From NCBI GenBank assembly GCA_002726335.1, contig PBSR01000140.1, positions 1 through 29,804 of the forward strand: 29,804 bases of DNA, read 5' to 3'. The DNA comes from Gemmatimonadaceae bacterium. GTDB taxonomy: Bacteria > Latescibacterota > UBA2968 > UBA8231. Positions 16,134 through 23,460 of this stretch are shown here, piece by piece. Numbering within the stretch: the first letter of the stretch is position 1; each line of letters starts with the position of its first letter. Under the pieces are notes generated by a model. The model had not been told where the DNA came from. It saw only the letters and a program-made list of their open reading frames with translations, and did no database searches. Both the position numbers and the translations under genes were made by a program.

Positions 16134-17303
16134 CTCGGCAACTTGTTGCTCGAGTTCCCACAGTTTGCGCATGATCGGATGATGACCCATCCCGGTGGCG
16201 CGCAGCTTGGCGTACTGCGCCTCGTCGACGTCTTCGCGTTTCAGGAAGCTGCGGATGTCGTAGCGGCCCTCCACCTCCACCGGCAGCTTGCCTTCGCCGA
16301 TCATCAACTCGAGGGGGTAGCCCTTTTCGGCGAGGGGCATGTGCACCACCTGATGGCGTCGCGCCGATTCCTCCAGGGCCATCATGATCTCCACCGTGTC
16401 GCGTGCCGTGGTCCCGGCGCAGCGATGCTCGGCGCCACCGTCGATCCACTCCAGCAACTCTTGGGTCTGACGACCATTCGCCTTGCCGCCGATGACGTCG
16501 ATCTCATTGGCCGGCACACCCAGGTCGCAGTCCACCCAGTTGGCGTCACCGGCGCCGATGGTACGGCAGGCTGTCTCGCTGACCTCCATCATGCCCTCGG
16601 TGCCGCGCACGAAGAACTGGAACCCGTAGTTGGGACCCTCCAGGTCGACCTGCAGGAACAGCTGCACGCCGTTGGCGAAATGCACCAAACCCATGCAGGC
16701 ATCCTCGATCGGCGTGTCCCGCTCGTACTTGTCGGTACGCCGCTCGACGGCGCCCATGACCCAGTCGGCATCGGGATCGCCGAGCACGAAGCGCACGCCG
16801 TCAATGGCGTGGGTGCCGCAGTTGAGCAGCCCCGCGCCGAACTGACTGGTCACCATCAACACGTCTCCCAGAGCGCCCGCGGCGATCAGCTCCCGGCCCT
16901 TCTCCCAGCCCAGGGTGAAACGCCGCTGATGACTGATGGCCAGTTTCGTTCCGCTCTCGTCACAGGCTTCGACCATGCGGTCGGCACCGGCCATGCTCAC
17001 GGCCATCGGCTTCTCGCAGATGATGCCCTGCACCCCGGCAGCCGCAGCCTCGACGGTGAGCGGCGCGTGCAGCAGATGCCAGGCGCAGACGCTGACCAGA
17101 TCGGGTGATTCCGCGGCAAGCATCTCGGCCAGCGAGGCGTATCCCCGGCCTCCGCCGTACTCTGTGACGAACTGGTCACGGGCCACCGCCAGGGGATCGA
17201 CGAAGGCCACGACGTCGACACCGGCCAGCTGATACCCCTGCATGTGGTAGTGGGCGATGTCTCCGCAACCGACGATGGCGGCGGTACGGCGCTTTTCACT
17301 CAT
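16128..17303 (-). CDS. Gfo/Idh/MocA-family oxidoreductase
   Basis: The 391-residue protein has the dinucleotide-binding start AAIVGCGDIAHYHMQGYQ, the EKP signature in IICEKPMAVS, and the histidine-containing CGTHAIDGVRFVLGDP motif common in the C-terminal catalytic part of this family. Members act on sugars, amino sugars or inositols with NAD(P). It is only distantly similar to the other family member in this segment, so they likely act on different intermediates. It converges with the GH36-like gene, stops 38 bases apart, with no terminator. The extreme C-terminus (EQQVAEQ) overlaps a short tandem duplication. Confidence 0.88.
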   Translation of the reverse strand: MSEKRRTAAIVGCGDIAHYHMQGYQLAGVDVVAFVDPLAVARDQFVTEYGGGRGYASLAEMLAAESPDLVSVCAWHLLHAPLTVEAAAAGVQGIICEKPMAVSMAGADRMVEACDESGTKLAISHQRRFTLGWEKGRELIAAGALGDVLMVTSQFGAGLLNCGTHAIDGVRFVLGDPDADWVMGAVERRTDKYERDTPIEDACMGLVHFANGVQLFLQVDLEGPNYGFQFFVRGTEGMMEVSETACRTIGAGDANWVDCDLGVPANEIDVIGGKANGRQTQELLEWIDGGAEHRCAGTTARDTVEIMMALEESARRHQVVHMPLAEKGYPLELMIGEGKLPVEVEGRYDIRSFLKREDVDEAQYAKLRATGMGHHPIMRKLWELEQQVAEQ

Positions 17304-17432
17304 GGAATCGTGCTCTCTGGTGAGGGAAAATGGGGCGGTTGTCCATTTTCGTACTGTACAGCTGCTGACCTTTGCAGTCTATGTAGGTAGACAACTTCCA
17401 GACACCACGCCACCGTGCGCTACGAGCAGCCC

Positions 17433-18830
17433 ATGAAGATTCCCGGGACAGAGGCACGTGATCAGACCCTTGTCGAGCGCAGTCTGCGTGGCGACGAGGC
17501 CGCCTATGGACTGCTCATCGACCGCTACGGGGCGGTCGTGCGGGGCATCGCCTTCCATCACGGAGCCCGCGACGACGCCGACGACGTCACCCAGGAGGTC
17601 TTCCTGCGGGCCTGGACGGCCCTGCCTCAGCTGCAGCGGGGCGATCGTTTCGGCCCCTGGGTGGCGCAGATCGCGCGCAACACCGGTCTGTCCTGGAGCC
17701 GGCGACGGACGCTGTGGCGCCAGACCGAGTCACAAGCCAGCCACAACTTCCTGTCGGACACACCGACGCCGCCGCCGGACTGGGCTGAGGCCCGACAGTC
17801 GACGGGACTGCTCAGTGATGCTCTCAGCGGCTTGCGGCCGGAATACCGTGTCCTCATCTGTCTGCACTATCTCGAAGGGTGCAGCTATCGCCAGATCGCC
17901 CGGTGTCTCGACATGCCCGTGGCCACCGTCCGCTGGCGCGTGCTGCAGGGCATGCGACGACTCCGGGCTGTGCTACCCGGCGACCTGGCCTCCCCTCCTG
18001 CCCGTCCCGGCCGATCCGCTTTACGGCGCGCCGTTCTCGGCGCCCTCGCCGCCGGGGTCGCACCGTCCGAGGCCACTCCTCCCGTCCTGATCCCCCTCGC
18101 TGCCCGCACCACCTGGTGGTGGACGCACCGCAAGGTGGTGACCGGCCTCGGCCTGTCGGCCCTGGTGCACCTGACCCTTCTCGAGATCCCCTCGTGGCAC
18201 GACACCGAACCGCTGGCGGTGACGCGATTCGGTCCGCGGATTGCGGCGCCCAGATGGACCTCGCCCCTCGATCTGGGCCTGGCTTCGATTCCGGACCGTT
18301 GGCAGCGACGGACGCCTCAGCCCCTGAAGGACGTGGCGCCGCCTCCCGAGCTGCCGAGGGTTGCCACGCTGGACGAAGACGATGCTATCGAGCTGACTCT
18401 GTTCGAGCAGCCCGAGCGGTCTCCGGGTCTTCATCGCTCCCGGCACGAGGCGCTGGCCATCCTCGAGCAGATGGTGCAGCGGTCGCTGGCCGATACGTTG
18501 ACAGTTCCCGAGCTGGAGCTGTTGCGCCTGCAGGATCTCGACCGCTCCGGCAGCAGCCACGGCGTCGTCATCATCGACCCGACGGATCGCCGCAACCTGC
18601 GGGGTTTCGTCCACTTCCCCTCCCAGGGGATGATCCCCGGATGGCAGACGGCATTGCAGGCCGGTCGATCCGTGTGGGAGCTGGCCGAGTACCTGCGCTT
18701 CAACACCGGTCTGGAGGCGCGTCACTACGACGGCAATCAGTGGGATTCCTCTCGTCGCGATGAGTGGCTCGAGTTCCCCATCCTGTTCAATGCTCCGGGC
18801 GTGGGCCCCTTCGCCCGCCCCGACTACTAG
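17433..18830 (+). CDS. ECF sigma factor fused to a membrane segment and the first half of a DUF4159 domain
   Basis: Counting from GTG 17415 (465 residues from ATG 17433), sigma-70 region 2 covers about residues 20-98 (LRGDEAAYGLLIDRYGAVV, DDADDVTQEVFLRAW, WVAQIARN). Region 4 covers about 135-186 (LSGLRPEYRVLICLHYLEG, SYRQIARCLDMPVATVRWRV). A single hydrophobic segment follows (about 241-258, VVTGLGLSALVHLTLLEI), then a Pro-rich linker reminiscent of TonB (PQPLKDVAPPPELPRV). The tail (RGFVHFPSQ, YLRFNTGLEARHYD, EWLEFPILFNAPG) begins a DUF4159 domain. Translation ends at a TAG in the middle of that domain. Sigma factors with C-terminal extensions are known, but this combination is unfamiliar to me. 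Neither start has a convincing ribosome binding site. No anti-sigma gene is adjacent; the membrane-linked tail may play that role. Confidence 0.8.
   Translation: MKIPGTEARDQTLVERSLRGDEAAYGLLIDRYGAVVRGIAFHHGARDDADDVTQEVFLRAWTALPQLQRGDRFGPWVAQIARNTGLSWSRRRTLWRQTESQASHNFLSDTPTPPPDWAEARQSTGLLSDALSGLRPEYRVLICLHYLEGCSYRQIARCLDMPVATVRWRVLQGMRRLRAVLPGDLASPPARPGRSALRRAVLGALAAGVAPSEATPPVLIPLAARTTWWWTHRKVVTGLGLSALVHLTLLEIPSWHDTEPLAVTRFGPRIAAPRWTSPLDLGLASIPDRWQRRTPQPLKDVAPPPELPRVATLDEDDAIELTLFEQPERSPGLHRSRHEALAILEQMVQRSLADTLTVPELELLRLQDLDRSGSSHGVVIIDPTDRRNLRGFVHFPSQGMIPGWQTALQAGRSVWELAEYLRFNTGLEARHYDGNQWDSSRRDEWLEFPILFNAPGVGPFARPDY
18828..18830 (+). other. in-frame TAG interrupting the DUF4159 domain
   Basis: The codons before (GVGPFARPDY) and after (SSERHLGPDLAAEQIDVMS) are in the same frame, and together they read as one continuous DUF4159 domain. 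The TAG is one substitution from TAC/TAT (Tyr), CAG (Gln) or TGG (Trp). TAG ends other genes here (the EVE-domain and SppA-like genes), so the codon is not globally reassigned. A nonsense mutation, programmed readthrough or a base error are the options. Confidence 0.8.
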
Positions 18831-18881
18831 TCCTCCGAGCGCCATCTCGGTCCCGATCTGGCCGCGGAGCAGATCGACGTC

Positions 18882-19349
18882 ATGTCACGCTATCTGCGCG
18901 GCGGCGGCTTCATGTTCATCGAAGGCAACCCCTGGTATCTGACAAAGATGGTGCATCACGTCCGCGACGCTCTCGACGACGAGGGACGCCTACTGCAGAT
19001 CCCCTTCGATCATCCCATCTACCACAGCTACTATGATCTGCCCGGCGGCTTTCCCGGAGAGCGGCGCGGCCGGGTCGACCTGTCGACGCTGACCGACGAT
19101 CCCTGGTTCTATCCGGACCTTGCAACTCGGCACCGCAGTCCCTACCTCGGGCTCTGGGGCGCCGAATGGCAGGGCGAGCTGGTGGCCGTTTTCAGCCCGC
19201 AGCAGGTTCTCGGCCTGGGCCGACCCGAAACCACGAAAACTCCCTGGTTGCGCGCCGCCACGAACGTCGTCGTCTATGCGCTGACCCGCGAGGGCAGCGT
19301 CGCCGAACGCCGGCCGCCGGGGTTCTGGGCCTACTCGTCCAGCCGTTGA
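18882..19349 (+). CDS. second half of the DUF4159 domain (same frame, after the TAG)
   Basis: If translated on its own from ATG 18882 this is a 155-residue protein. Similarity starts earlier, directly after the TAG at 18831, in the same frame as the sigma factor gene. The sequence has the late DUF4159 landmarks: MSRYLRGGGFMFIEGNPW (usual form R-Y-L-x-x-G-G-F-L), FDHPIYHSYYDLPGG, YLGLWGAEWQGELVAVFSP and ATNVVVYALTREG. DUF4159 proteins have a glutamine-amidotransferase-like fold and unknown function; many are periplasmic. No ribosome binding site is visible before ATG 18882, so independent translation is doubtful. It is most simply the 3' part of a broken or read-through gene. The stop is followed by palindromic sequence leading to the SulP gene. 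Confidence 0.75.
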   Translation: MSRYLRGGGFMFIEGNPWYLTKMVHHVRDALDDEGRLLQIPFDHPIYHSYYDLPGGFPGERRGRVDLSTLTDDPWFYPDLATRHRSPYLGLWGAEWQGELVAVFSPQQVLGLGRPETTKTPWLRAATNVVVYALTREGSVAERRPPGFWAYSSSR

Positions 19350-19358
19350 GACGATGGC

Positions 19359-19373
19359 AGGGCGTCACGCCCT
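19359..19373. repeat. 15-bp palindrome downstream of DUF4159 gene
   Basis: AGGGCGT (19359-19365) and ACGCCCT (19367-19373) form a perfect palindrome around one central base. It lies ten bases after the stop codon. The loop is too small for a normal RNA hairpin and no U-tract follows, so it looks more like a DNA-binding site than a terminator, though neither role is shown. Confidence 0.4.
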
Positions 19374-19382
19374 CATCTGAAC

Positions 19383-19470
19383 CGGGGTGACCCGGTCGCC
19401 TTGCGACAAGGCGACCGAGGGGTTCTCTTTGGATTTACCCCCGCGGGCCCGAGCCCACGGGGTCACCCCG
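19383..19470 (+). promoter_or_regulatory. structured leader / riboswitch-like element before sulP
   Basis: An outer 11-bp helix can form between 19383-19393 (CGGGGTGACCC) and 19460-19470 (GGGTCACCCCG); both arms are perfect. Enclosed are a perfect 10-bp hairpin (19394-19403 with 19407-19416, loop CGA), a possible 5-bp helix (19419-19423 with 19437-19441) and a short GC hairpin (19445-19448 with 19453-19456). The closing helix ends one base before the preferred SulP start codon, so it would hide the translation start region. This is the layout of a multi-helix junction controlling translation. Alternatives are a terminator for the upstream gene using the 10-bp hairpin, or a mobile palindromic repeat. 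The pairings are read directly; function is inferred. Confidence 0.5.
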
Positions 19471-21198
19471 ATGCATCGACTCCTTCCTTTCCTGCGCTGG
19501 TTGCCCGAGGTCCGCCAGCCCGGCGTATGGCGCCGCGATCTCATCGCCGGCGTCACCGTCGCCACGGTCCTCGTGCCACAGGCCATGGCCTACGCCCGGC
19601 TGGCGGGGTTGCCTCCGGTGTACGGCCTGTATGCCGCCTTTTTGCCGCCGGTCATCGCCGCCTTCTGGGGTTCGTCGCGACATCTGGCGACAGGACCGGT
19701 GGCCATGGCGTCCCTCATCAGCGCCGCCGCCATCGCGCCTCTGGCGCAGCAGGGCTCCGAGCTCTTCATCAGCTATGCCATCCTGCTGGCTGTGATGGTC
19801 GGCGTCCTGCGTCTGCTGCTCGGCCTGCTGCGACTCGGTGTGCTCGTCAACCTGCTCTCGGGTCCGGTCGTGGCCGGCTTCACCAATGCCGCCGCCATTA
19901 TCATCGCCACCTCGCAGCTGCATCATGTACTCGGGGTCACCGCCGAACCTGGCACCTTCCACTTCGAGACGGTGGCCAATGTCGTGCTGGCTGCCGCTCA
20001 GCAGGCCAGGGCGGCACCCCTGCTCATGGCGATGTTGGCAGGGCTGATCCTGGTGGGTCTGCGGCGGCGCAATGAGAGAATTCTGGTCGCCGTAGTTGTG
20101 ACCACCATCGTCGCCTGGGTCACCGGGTATGCGGGAGAGACGGTGGGCGAGATCCCTCGGGGCCTGCCCGCCTTCTCCCTGCCCGCAGTCGATCTGTCGG
20201 TGGCGGCGCAACTGGTTCCGGGGGCGATCACGCTGACGCTGATCGGCCTGATGGAAGCCATGTCGATCGCCAAGACCATCGCCACGCGCTCCAAGCAGCA
20301 CATCGACGTCAACCAGGAACTCGTCGGCCAGGGGCTGTCGAATCTCGTGGGCGGCCTCTTCGGCTCCTATGCCGTGTCCGGGTCGTTCTCGCGCTCGGCG
20401 ATCAATTTCGCCAGCGGCGGCGCCACCGGTTTGTCCTCGGCGGTGACCTCCGTCGTTGTCATGCTCACCCTGCTGCTGCTTACACCGCTGTTCTTTCATC
20501 TGCCCCAGGCAACGCTGGCGATGATCATCATCCTCGCCGTCCTGGGACTGATACGCATCGAGCCGATCCGTGAGGCCTGGCGCGTGTCCCGGCGCGACGG
20601 CGTATTCTCCGTGGTGACCTTCGCCATCACCCTGGCGCTGGCGCCGCAGCTGCACTGGGGTATCGTCATCGGCGTCGGCCTGTCCCTGGCGGGCTATCTG
20701 CAGCGAACGATGCGTCCTCATTTTGCTTATCTGGCGCGTCACGCCGACGGCGCGCTCGTCGACGCCGACGCTCACAATCTGGCCCTGGACCCGCACATCG
20801 CCATCCTCCGCTTCGATGGCCGCCTGTATTTCGGCGCCGCCGGCTTCTTTGAGGACAAAGTCCTGGAGGCCCTCGGCCGTCTGCCGGACCTGCGCTTCCT
20901 GGTTCTCGATGCAGGGGGTATCAACCAGATAGATGCCACCGGTGTACAGGCTCTGCGACGCGTCGTGCAGGATCTCCGCGGAATCGGCATCGAAGTCTAC
21001 TTCACCCGGGTCAAGCACAGCGTCTACGAACTGCTGGTGGCCACGGATCTGGCGTTCGAGATCGGCGAAGACCACTTCCTCGACTGGAACCAACATGCCC
21101 TCGAGCATCTCTGGGGGCAGATGGAGCCGTCCTACAAGGCGCGCTCACCGTTGAACGTGGCCACACCGGACGCTGCGGCCAACGTCTGGTCGATCTGA
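19471..21198 (+). CDS. SulP/SLC26-family anion transporter with STAS domain
   Basis: About 575 residues. The N-terminus (LPFLRWLPEV, RRDLIAGVTVATVLVPQAMAYARLAG, PPVYGLYAAFLP) is the family signature, followed by 10-12 membrane segments and GQGLSNLVGGLFGSYAVSGSFSRSA. The C-terminal STAS domain spans about residues 425-540, with DAGGINQIDATGVQAL as its conserved loop. SulP proteins in the inner membrane carry sulfate, bicarbonate or other anions with H+ or Na+. Specificity is not visible. The frame is open from GTG 19387, but ATG 19471 fits the family start, and the extra 28 residues would be encoded by highly structured sequence. It converges with kbl, with six bases between stops. Confidence 0.9.
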   Translation: MHRLLPFLRWLPEVRQPGVWRRDLIAGVTVATVLVPQAMAYARLAGLPPVYGLYAAFLPPVIAAFWGSSRHLATGPVAMASLISAAAIAPLAQQGSELFISYAILLAVMVGVLRLLLGLLRLGVLVNLLSGPVVAGFTNAAAIIIATSQLHHVLGVTAEPGTFHFETVANVVLAAAQQARAAPLLMAMLAGLILVGLRRRNERILVAVVVTTIVAWVTGYAGETVGEIPRGLPAFSLPAVDLSVAAQLVPGAITLTLIGLMEAMSIAKTIATRSKQHIDVNQELVGQGLSNLVGGLFGSYAVSGSFSRSAINFASGGATGLSSAVTSVVVMLTLLLLTPLFFHLPQATLAMIIILAVLGLIRIEPIREAWRVSRRDGVFSVVTFAITLALAPQLHWGIVIGVGLSLAGYLQRTMRPHFAYLARHADGALVDADAHNLALDPHIAILRFDGRLYFGAAGFFEDKVLEALGRLPDLRFLVLDAGGINQIDATGVQALRRVVQDLRGIGIEVYFTRVKHSVYELLVATDLAFEIGEDHFLDWNQHALEHLWGQMEPSYKARSPLNVATPDAAANVWSI

Positions 21199-21204
21199 AA
21201 GCCG

Positions 21205-22392
21205 CTACCCCATCTCGGCCTTGACCGCAGCGAAGGCATCGACGGCGACACGCAGATCCTCTTCGCTGTGCGCGGCGCTGATCTGCACACGAATGCGAGC
21301 CTTGCCCTTGGGCACCACGGGATAGCTGAAGGGGATCACGTAGATCCTCCTGGCCAGCAGCCGCTCGGCGAACTCGACGGCGATTTTCGCCTCGTAGAAC
21401 ATGACGGGGGTGATGGGGTGGTCGCCCTCGAGCATGTCGAAGCCGTGCTCGGCCATGGCGCCGCGAAACAGCCTGGTGTTCGATTCGAGTTGGTCACGCC
21501 GCTCCGTGCTCGCCTCGAGCATTGCGAGCACCCGCATCGAGGCCGCTGTAATCGTCGGCGACAGTGTGTTCGAAAACAGGTACGGCCGGGACCGCTGACG
21601 AAGCATGGCGATGATCTCTTGGCGACCGGATGTGTAGCCACCGCTCGCACCACCCAGCGCCTTGCCCAGTGTGCCGGTGAGAACGTCGACGCGGCCCATG
21701 ACGCCGCAGTACTCATGGCTGCCGCGGCCGGTGGCACCCATGAAGCCCACCGCGTGCGAATCATCGACCATCACCAGGGCGTCATACTCGTCGGCGAGGT
21801 CACAGATCCCCTCGAGTCTGGCGATGTAGCCGTCCATGGAGAACACGCCATCGGTGGCGATCATCCTGTACCGGGCGTTCTTCGACGCCGCCTCCCTCAG
21901 CTTCGCTTCCAGGTCCGTCAGGTCGTTGTTCCTGTAGCGGTACCGTTGCGCCTTGCACAGTCTCACGCCGTCGATGATCGAGGCGTGATTCAGCTCGTCG
22001 CTGATGATGGCATCCTCTTCGGTCAGCAACGTCTCGAAGAGCCCGCCATTGGCGTCGTAACAGGAGGAGTAGAGGATCGTGTCGTCGGTACCGAGGAACC
22101 CGGAGAGCCTGGCTTCGAGAGCTGTGTGAGCCTGTTGCGTGCCGCAGATGAAGCGCACCGAGGCCAGGCCGTAGCCCCATTTGTCGAGCGCCTCGTGCCC
22201 GGCCTGGATCAAGTCGGGGTGGCCGGCCAGGCCGAGGTAGTTGTTGGCGCACATGTTCAGCACGTCGGGGCAGGCGGTCGTAGCGATATGCGCTCCCTGC
22301 GGCGTGGTGATCACGCGTTCGTTCTTTTCCAGTCCAGCGGCACGGATGCCTGCAAGCTGGGTCTCAAGGTGTTGTCTGAATGAGCCGTACAT
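21205..22392 (-). CDS. kbl: glycine C-acetyltransferase (2-amino-3-ketobutyrate CoA ligase)
   Basis: The 395-residue PLP enzyme of the alpha-oxoamine synthase family has K244 in TLGKALGG, the same position as the PLP lysine of E. coli Kbl. Further Kbl hallmarks are [39 protein letters not shown] and [13 protein letters not shown]. It converts 2-amino-3-ketobutyrate and CoA to glycine and acetyl-CoA. It follows threonine dehydrogenase by 24 bases on the same strand, completing the two-step threonine degradation route. AAGGA lies upstream of ATG 22392. The gene is complete and looks functional. Confidence 0.95.
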   Translation of the reverse strand: MYGSFRQHLETQLAGIRAAGLEKNERVITTPQGAHIATTACPDVLNMCANNYLGLAGHPDLIQAGHEALDKWGYGLASVRFICGTQQAHTALEARLSGFLGTDDTILYSSCYDANGGLFETLLTEEDAIISDELNHASIIDGVRLCKAQRYRYRNNDLTDLEAKLREAASKNARYRMIATDGVFSMDGYIARLEGICDLADEYDALVMVDDSHAVGFMGATGRGSHEYCGVMGRVDVLTGTLGKALGGASGGYTSGRQEIIAMLRQRSRPYLFSNTLSPTITAASMRVLAMLEASTERRDQLESNTRLFRGAMAEHGFDMLEGDHPITPVMFYEAKIAVEFAERLLARRIYVIPFSYPVVPKGKARIRVQISAAHSEEDLRVAVDAFAAVKAEMG

Positions 22393-22416
22393 GGATCGGT
22401 GTCCTTGGTCGTGTGC

Positions 22417-23451
22417 TTACAGATCCGCCCACGTGAGCACGACCTTGCCGCTGTCGCCGGAGAGCATCGCCTCGAAGCCCTGTTGGAAGTCGCCAAACTC
22501 GAAGCGGTGCGTGATGACAGGCTGCAGGTCGAGCCCGCCCTGGATCATCACGGTCATCTTGTACCAGGTCTCATACATCTCGCGTCCATAGATGCCCTTG
22601 ATGGTCAGCATGTTGAAAACGACGGTGTTCCAGTCGATGGACATCTCCTTTTCCGGAATGCCGAGCATGGAGATCTTGCCGCCGTGACACATGTTCGCCA
22701 GCATGTCGCCGAAAGCGGCGGGATTGCCGCTCATCTCGAGCCCGACGTCAAAACCCTCCTCCATGCCCAGAGCCTGCTGCACGTCAGCGATCCTCTCGGT
22801 ACGAACGTCGACGGCACGCGTGACACCCATCTTCTGCGCCAGTTCGAGCCGGAACGGGTTTACGTCGGTGATGACGACGTAGCGTGCCCCGGCGTGGCGG
22901 CACACAGCCGCGGACATGATGCCGATGGGTCCGGCACCGGTGATCAGCACGTCCTCGCCAAGTAGATCCCACTGCAACGCCGTGTGCACCGCGTTGCCGT
23001 ATGGGTCGAAGATGGCAGCCACATCGAGATCCACACCGGCATGATGCTCCCAGACGTTGCCGTAGGGCAACGCGATGTACTCAGCGAAGGCACCAGGCCG
23101 GTTCACACCAATGCCCGAAGTCCGGGCACACAGGTGTCGCCGGCCCGCCATGCAGTTGCGGCAATGTCCACAGACGACGTGCCCCTCGCCGGATACGATC
23201 ATGCCGGGCTTGAACTCGGTGACGCTGGCGCCGACCTCGACGATCTCGCCGACAAACTCGTGCCCCACCACCGTGGGCACGGAGATCGTCCTCTGCGCCC
23301 AGTCATCCCACTTGTAGATGTGAAGGTCCGTGCCGCAGATCCCGGTTCTCAACACCCGTACGAGTACCTCGCCGGTGTTCGGTTGCGGCACGGCGACATC
23401 CTCGAGCCAGATACCTGGCTCACTGTGGGCTTTGACCAGGGCTTTCATCAT
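22417..23451 (-). CDS. tdh: L-threonine 3-dehydrogenase
   Basis: The 344-residue zinc-dependent MDR enzyme oxidises L-threonine to 2-amino-3-ketobutyrate with NAD. The sequence closely follows the E. coli enzyme: [49 protein letters not shown] (structural zinc Cys set), [25 protein letters not shown] and [16 protein letters not shown]. There are two consecutive ATGs. The second (23448) gives catalytic Cys as residue 38 and the HE pair at 63-64, as in E. coli. AGGATAGG lies upstream. The gene begins nine bases after the HDOD gene stop and is followed by kbl, so the three are probably one operon. Confidence 0.95.
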   Translation of the reverse strand: MMKALVKAHSEPGIWLEDVAVPQPNTGEVLVRVLRTGICGTDLHIYKWDDWAQRTISVPTVVGHEFVGEIVEVGASVTEFKPGMIVSGEGHVVCGHCRNCMAGRRHLCARTSGIGVNRPGAFAEYIALPYGNVWEHHAGVDLDVAAIFDPYGNAVHTALQWDLLGEDVLITGAGPIGIMSAAVCRHAGARYVVITDVNPFRLELAQKMGVTRAVDVRTERIADVQQALGMEEGFDVGLEMSGNPAAFGDMLANMCHGGKISMLGIPEKEMSIDWNTVVFNMLTIKGIYGREMYETWYKMTVMIQGGLDLQPVITHRFEFGDFQQGFEAMLSGDSGKVVLTWADL

Positions 23452-23460
23452 CGGCGCAAC

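Noticed and set aside
17354..17361. CTGTACAG palindrome upstream of the sigma factor gene
   Set aside because: Eight bases is short, there is no second copy nearby, and it does not match a known operator well enough to report as a feature.
18828..18830. Genome-wide reassignment of TAG as an explanation for the in-frame amber codon
   Set aside because: The EVE-domain gene (1545-1547) and the SppA-like gene (29403-29405) both end in TAG at the expected protein length, so TAG works as a normal stop.
19394..19440. The 10-bp hairpin as a standard intrinsic terminator
   Set aside because: The stem is strong but is followed by GAGGGG rather than a U-run; the nearest T-rich part (TTCTCTTT) is seven bases further on. 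A terminator role is possible but is not the best reading.
19435..21108. Minus-strand open frame of 557 codons opposite the SulP transporter
   Set aside because: It is rich in Asp, Gln, Gly and Arg without motifs and lies wholly under a clear SulP gene, so it is a mirror-frame artefact.
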